A stretch of 64,000 bases of DNA from Cervus elaphus (taxonomy: Eukaryota; Chordata; Mammalia; Artiodactyla; Cervidae): positions 24,713,001-24,777,000 of the forward strand of contig NC_057847.1 in the NCBI RefSeq assembly GCF_910594005.1, written 5' to 3'. A model generated the notes under the pieces. The model saw only the letters and a program-made list of their open reading frames with translations. It made no database searches and was not told the DNA's origin. Of the stretch, positions 59,435 through 64,000 are shown piece by piece. A program made the translations under genes and the position numbers. Numbering within the stretch: position 1 is the first letter of the stretch; each line of letters opens with the position of its first letter.

Positions 59435-60160
59435 GATTTGACTCTCAGACTGTTACTGACTGTGAGCGCCTGTTTCCTTATCTGTAAGTGGGGATTAACA
59501 ATATCTACTTCAAAGAAGTGTTATTTGAGTTAATGAGATAATGGTTGTGTGGTAGGCATGGTCTAAGATAGCTCCCAATGGTTCTCACCTCCTGGGATTC
59601 AAGTACTCCTCTTGGGTATGGACTGAACCTAGTGACTCCCTTCTAGTATGCGGAATGTGGCAAAAGAGATGCTGTCACCTCCAAGATTCATTTACAGACA
59701 CAGACTCTGACTTCTGTCTTGCTCGCCCTACATGCTCACTTTAACGGTAGCTAGCTTTCATGTTATCAGCTGCCTTACGAGAGACTCAGTGCCAACAACT
59801 ACCTAGGAACAAAGGCCTTTGGACCAATACTCTGGGATGAACTAATTTTTGCCAACAACTGCATGAGTGAACTTGGATGTCAATCTTCTCCATTGAGCCT
59901 TAAGGTTCAATTGAGAGTATCTTGATTTTAGCCTTAAAAAAGGCTTGATTTTAGCCTTACAAAAGGCACCAAGTGACACCAAGATTCCTGACCCACCAAA
60001 AAAACCATGAGACAATATTTGTTACTTTAAGATGTTAAATTTTGGAATGTTTTATTATACAGCAATAGATAACCACTGCAGGTTGTAAAGTGCTCAGCAC
60101 AGTACTTGGCACATGGTTCGTCCTCCATAAAGGATGACTATTGTTGTTGTTATTAATGGT
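59435..60160 (+). mobile_element. MIR SINE split by an LTR
   Basis: Left part 'gttactgactgtgagcgcctgtttccttatctgtaagtggggattaacaata' ends at 59547. Right part 'aaagtgctcagcacagtacttggcacatgg' resumes after 60085. The gap is the LTR at 59548-60080. Confidence 0.8.
59548..60080 (+). mobile_element. MLT1-like MaLR solo LTR inside MIR
   Basis: TG...CA ends (tgtggtaggcatgg...aaccactgca) with a perfect 5-bp TSD GGTTG at 59543-59547 and 60081-60085. Its 3' part ('ttgttactttaagatgttaaattttgg' and 'tatacagcaatagataacc') is MLT1-like. Non-coding. Confidence 0.82.
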
Positions 60161-60164
60161 TTTG

Positions 60165-60370
60165 TGCACACAAAGATCACATACGGACAATTCAATCACT
60201 CTGTAGGCTTCCAAATAAAAAAGGTTTGGAACCACAAAGAGCCTGTGCTAATTTATGGATAATGTTTTAGCCTAAAATAATGAGCATTACTCCTAGAAAA
60301 GCAGAATTTCTGAAAGCAAGGTATAAGATAAGGTACAAGGCCTAGGGTAAACTCGAGAGTTTAGAATCAC
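60165..60370. other. Short unique spacer
   Basis: No recognised feature between the MIR and the L1. Confidence 0.5.
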
Positions 60371-60386
60371 TATCTTGCAATATGTC

Positions 60387-61360
60387 AGAGGGGAGGAGCC
60401 AAGATGGCGGAGGTGTAGGACAGGGAGACCACTTTCTCTCCTACAAATTCATCAAAAGAATAACTGAACGCAGAGCAAACTTCGCAAAACAACTTCGGAT
60501 CGCTAGCTGAGGTCATCAGGCGCCCAGAAAAGCAGCCCATTTTCTTCGAAAGGAGGTAGGACAAAATATAAAAGATAAAAAGTGAGACAAAAGAGCTAAG
60601 GACGGAGATCCGTCCCGGGAGCTCTTAGGCGGCATTGCTTGGGGTAGGGTCCGGGCCCGAGTGCCCTGAGGACAATCGGAGGGAACTTCTGTGAGTTTCC
60701 AACTTGAACTGTGGGAGACCAAAAGAGAGAGAGTAAATTAACCGGCCCGAACACACTGCCGGCCGTTCGCAGAACAAAGAGACCGAGAGGGTCCAGAGAG
60801 GAGCTCGCAGGCTGCGGACCGGCCCAGCCCCGCCGGAGGCAGGGGGGAGGGGAAGGTCGCGGCGAGACACAGGCCGCAGACACCCGACCGGCGCGGGCGA
60901 GGACTGGGGCTGGGGACGCGGAGGGCGGAAGGCGCGCGCGTCCGACTGGCGCCAGCGGAAACTGAGTCTGGGTCCGCGGAAGGGAGGGGGCGCGCCACAC
61001 CTGGGTAGAGTGCGCCCACCAAGCCCCTGGCTGCCTGGACCGCTCTGACGGGGAAGGCACAGAGAGCAGGCGCAGCTTTTCCTTCCGCGCTTTTGTGGAA
61101 CACCCGAGGGCTGGAACCTCGCGCAGCGCGGGGCGCGCTCCATATAGAACAGCCGGGAGCCTGAGCAGCACAGACGGAGAAAGCAGCGTCAGCCCCTCCC
61201 GGCAGCCCCAGCCCATCCCCGCGGCGCAAGCCTGTCCCCACAGCGCAAGCCCCTCCCTGCCCCCCAGAGCGACGGAACTAGCTACCTGAGTAAGAGTCCA
61301 CCTCCGCCCGCCTGTGTCAGGGCGGAAATGAGGCTCTGAAGAGACCGGCAAACAGAAGCC
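60387..61360 (+). promoter_or_regulatory. L1 5' UTR promoter region with YY1 site and CpG island
   Basis: CAAGATGGCGG at 60400-60410 is a YY1-type motif at the position where L1 promoters carry one to set the start site. The following ~770 bp is strikingly CpG-rich (for example gcggcgagac, gcgcgcgcgtccg) compared with the rest of the window. In other L1s this region drives transcription from +1 and is a target of methylation. Activity here is inferred. Confidence 0.6.
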
Positions 61361-61546
61361 AAATAAACAAAGCGAACCGCTTCAGAAGGGACTGGTGCAA
61401 CAGATTAAAATCCCTCTAGGAAACGCTGACTACACCGGAGGGGCCTGTAGATATCGAGAAGCGTAAGCTGGAACGAGGAGCTATCTGAAACTGAGCCGAA
61501 CCCACACTGACCGCAACAGCTCCAGAGAAACTCCTAGATATAACTT

Positions 61547-61830
61547 TACTTTTTTCTTTTTTTTTTTTTTTTTAATTTTTTTAATTTTTTTTACTTTTTT
61601 CTTTTTTTTCTTTTTTTCTTTTTTCTTTCTTCTCTTTTATTTTCCTTTAAAATCCCCTATTACTCCCCCATTACTCCTTAACTTTCATTTCCACAGACTT
61701 TTACGATTTTTTAATTAGGGGGGAAAAAAAAATTTTTTTTTCTTTTTTTTTTTTTCTTTTTTTTTCTTTTTTTTCTTTCCTTTTTCTCTTCTATTTTCTA
61801 TTTTTCTTTTTCTCTTATTTCTTTTAAAGT
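61547..61830. repeat. T/C-rich low-complexity tract in L1 5' UTR
   Basis: Long runs of T with scattered C and A, in two blocks (61547-61640 and 61728-61830). Assembly or length errors are likely here. Confidence 0.9.
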
Positions 61831-62730
61831 CCTCTAGTACTCCTCTACTACTCCTTGATTTTCATTTTCAATACACTATAACCTTACAAAAAAAAAAAGA
61901 AGAGAAGCCCTATTTTTAAACCGAAGATTATTCTCTTCCAATCTTGACTCTCTGTTTTCTACCTCAGAACACCTCTATTTCCTCCTTTCCCCTTCTCTTC
62001 CCAATCCAATTCTGTGAATCCTTGTAGGTGACTGGGCTACGGAGAACACTCTGGGAACAGACAGCTGCGTAGCTCTGTCTCTCTCCTCTTGAGTCCCCCT
62101 TTTTCTCCTCCTGTTCATCTCTATCTCCCTCCTCCCTCTCCTCTTCTTCATGTAACTCTGTGAACCTCTCTGGGTGTCCCTAACGGGGGAGAATCTTTTA
62201 GCCATTAACCTAGAAGTTTTCTTATCAGGGCTGTATAGTTGGAGAAGTCCTGAGACTACAGGAAGAATAAAACTGAAATCCAGAGGCAGGAGACTTAAGC
62301 CCAAAACCTCAGAACACCAGAAAACTCCTGACTACATGGAACTTTAAGTAATAAGTGACTGTCCAAAAGCCTCCATACCTACACTGAAACCAACCACCAC
62401 CCAAGAGCCAATAAGTTTTAGAGTAAGACATACCACGCAAATTCTCCAGCAACACAGGAACATAGCCCTGAACATCAACATACAGGCTGCCCAAGGACAC
62501 ACCTAACACATAGACCCATCTCAAAACTCATTACTGGGCACTCCATTGCTCTCCAAAGAGAAGAAATCAAGTTCCACGCATCAGAACACTGACGCAAGCT
62601 CCCCTAACCAGGAAATCTTGACAAGCCAATCGTCTAACCCCACCCACTGGGTTAATCCTCCACAATAAAAAGGAACCACAGACCTCCAGAATACAGAAAG
62701 CCCACTCCAGATAACAGCAATCTAAACAAG

Positions 62731-63405
62731 ATGAAAAGGCAAAGAAATACCCAACAGGTAAAGGAACATGAAAAATGCCCACCAAGTCAAACAAAAGAGG
62801 AGGAGATAGGGAATCTACCTGAAAAAGAATTTAGAATAATGATAATAAAAATGATCCAAAATCTTGAAAACAAAATGGAGTTACAGATAAATAGCCTGGA
62901 AACAAAGATTGAAAAGATTCAAGAACTGTTTAATAAAGACCTAGAAGAAATAAAAAAGAGTCAATTAAAAATGAATAATGCAATGAATGAGATCAAAAAC
63001 ACTTTGGAGGGAACCAAGAGTAGAATAACGGAGGCAGAAGATAGGATAAGTGAGGTAGAAGATAAAATGGTGGAAATAAATGAAGCAGAGAGGAAAAAAG
63101 AAAAAAGGATCAAAAGAAATGAGGACAACCTCAGGGACCTCTGGGACACTGTGAAACGCCCCAACATTCGAATCATAGGAGTTCCAGAAGAAGAAGACAA
63201 AAAGAAAGGCCATGAGAAAATACTCGAGGAGATAATAGCTGAAAACTTCCCTAAAATGGGGAAGGAAATAGCCACCCAAATCCAAGAAACCCAGAGAGTC
63301 CCAAACAGGATAAACCCAAGGCGAAACACCCCAAGACACATATTAATCAAATTAACAAAGATCAAACACAAAGAACAAATATCTTGCAATATGTCCCAGT
63401 CCTGA
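62731..63405 (+). pseudogene. L1 ORF1 5' portion, truncated by the insertion boundary
   Basis: The ATG at 62731 lies after a long untranslated leader and has a favourable context (aacaagATGa). The first ~216 codons are uninterrupted ORF1, the RNA-binding chaperone of L1 particles. A charged N-terminus is followed by a predicted long coiled coil (about residues 30-135, rich in heptad-like E/K/I/L), then the start of the RRM with NIRIIGVPEE (145-154) and PRHILIKL (201-208). The C-terminal RNA-binding domain is lost. The last ~8 residues before TGA come from the TSD and flanking DNA. The complete protein in this family is much longer than 224 residues. Not expected to support retrotransposition. 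Confidence 0.9.
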
Positions 63406-63655
63406 GGTACTCAGGTAAATTTGTTCTATCTTAGATGTAGAAGGCAGATATTTTAATTTCAAGTATCTACAAAAGTCAGTCTTGTAGAACCTGCTTAATT
63501 AAAAACTGACATTCAGACCCTACACTGTGCTTTCTGTTGGAGAAAAGCCACACTATAATTGAGTACTGGGCAAACAAAGATATTTCAGTCCAAGGTCGAG
63601 TTGTTTATTTTTGTTATCAAAGTCAAATGAAATTTGCCCTGAAAGAATAATCAAA
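63396..63655. other. No recognised feature
   Basis: Unique spacer following the L1. Confidence 0.5.
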
Positions 63656-63659
63656 GACG

Positions 63660-63820
63660 TGGAAACAGATTTACTTATATACAAGGATGTTCATTGCAGC
63701 ATTACTTACAAACATGAAAAAAAAGGGGGGGTGGGGTGGGGAGACAGCCTAAATGTCCAACAATAGGAGACTAGGTAAATGATTTGTAGTGTGTCCATAC
63801 ATTAGAATTCTGTGAGGCTG
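63660..63820 (+). mobile_element. Old L1 3' fragment
   Basis: 'acaaggatgttcattgcagcattacttacaaacatgaaaa', a G-rich interruption, then 'cctaaatgtccaacaataggagactaggtaaatga' and 'gtccatacattagaattctgtgaggc' are L1 sequence from after ORF2. Confidence 0.8.
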
Positions 63821-63821
63821 T

Positions 63822-64000
63822 TGTTGTTGTTCAGTCACTAAGTTGTGTCCAACTCTTTGTGACCCCATGAATTGCAGCATGCCAGGCTTCCCTGTCCTTC
63901 ACTATCTCCTGGAGTTTGCTCATACTTATGTCCATTGAGTCAGTGACGCCATCCAACCATCTCTTTCTCCTCCTGCCCTCAGTCTTTCCCAGCATCAGGG
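63822..64000 (-). mobile_element. BovB LINE 3' end, antisense, cut by window edge
   Basis: It starts with 'ttgttgttgttcagtcactaagttgtgtccaactctttgtgacccc' and continues to 'cagtctttcccagcatcaggg' at the window end, the same reversed 3' region as at 40369. It inserted in or next to the old L1 fragment. Confidence 0.92.

Larger units (their letters stand above)
60387..63379 (+). mobile_element. Young L1 (L1-BT type), 5' end present, 3'-truncated
   Basis: It begins at the L1 5' terminus (ggggaggagccaagatggcgg). A ~2.34-kb 5' UTR follows, with a CpG-rich part (60590-61360) and a long pyrimidine/T-rich part (61547-61830), then ORF1 from 62731. The element stops within ORF1 at 'aaacacaaagaacaaa'. 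The rest of ORF1, all of ORF2, the 3' UTR and the poly(A) tail are absent. Losing the 3' end while keeping the 5' end is the opposite of the usual L1 truncation. Confidence 0.92.
60371..63395 (+). mobile_element. L1 insertion unit with 16-bp TSD
   Basis: The sequence tatcttgcaatatgtc occurs at 60371-60386 and at 63380-63395, exactly bounding the L1 at 60387-63379. The two TSD copies are identical, so the insertion is probably fairly young. Confidence 0.93.

Noticed and set aside
62961..63389. 142- and 124-codon minus-strand frames
   Set aside because: Antisense shadows of L1 ORF1.
62731..63405. 224-codon frame as an independent gene
   Set aside because: It is the N-terminal part of L1 ORF1. 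Its last residues come from the target-site duplication and flank.
1..64000. CRISPR arrays, bacterial-type operons, phage or plasmid features
   Set aside because: No evenly spaced direct repeats and no prokaryotic coding density. The repeat content is unmistakably mammalian.

Overview
The window looks like mammalian nuclear DNA from a ruminant, most likely a bovid. The basis is its repeats: BovB (RTE-type) LINE fragments, Bov-tA type tRNA-derived SINEs, CHR-type SINEs of even-toed ungulates, and an L1 copy of the L1-BT kind. These sit on older mammal-wide layers (MIR, L2, old L1, MLT1/MaLR LTRs, hAT-Charlie and Tigger MITEs). I found no exon of a functional protein-coding gene and no RNA gene. 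The sequence is AT-rich and reads as a gene desert or the inside of a very large intron. All family names come from recognition by eye, not from a database search.

Layout. 1-8180: mostly unique AT-rich DNA with old L1, MIR, L2 and hAT fragments. 8184-8516: a processed RPS29 retrocopy on the minus strand, with poly(A) tail and a 13-bp target-site duplication (TSD). 8698-9155: a 5'-truncated BovB. 10161-10571: an MLT1 LTR. 11563-11793: a Bov-tA SINE. 14380-15195: a three-level nest, CHR SINE inside MLT1 LTR inside MIR, with both insertions bounded by TSDs. 15230-15790: a diverged local repeat pair. 19180-31180: largely repeat-poor AT-rich DNA with a ~105-bp local repeat (two full copies and one partial), a CpG-retaining block and several blocks that could be regulatory. 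31180-32475: a long L2. 38458-38701: a SINE with perfect TSDs. 40369-43460: an antisense BovB (carrying its own nested SINE) abutting a decayed L1 ORF2. 48015-48480: a MER5-type element split by another repeat. 53498-54675: a BovB copy with a 5' inversion. 54919-55626: a cluster of three SINEs with a CA tract. 57027-57363: a CHR SINE. 59435-60160: an MLT1-like LTR inside a MIR. 60371-63395: an L1 with its 5' end and ORF1 start present but everything after ORF1 codon ~216 missing, yet flanked by a 16-bp TSD. 63660-64000: an old L1 tail and a BovB 3' end running off the window.

No set of genes works together here. The value of the window is its transposon history and a few unexplained local repeats and candidate regulatory blocks. 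The only near-intact reading frames are the 56-codon RPS29 retrocopy, the truncated L1 ORF1 and the BovB reverse-transcriptase remnants. I did not find a new biological system. The least expected observations are the 3'-truncated L1 with TSDs, the small repeat shared by 23671, 24811 and 26777, and the CpG-retaining block at 19186-19319.
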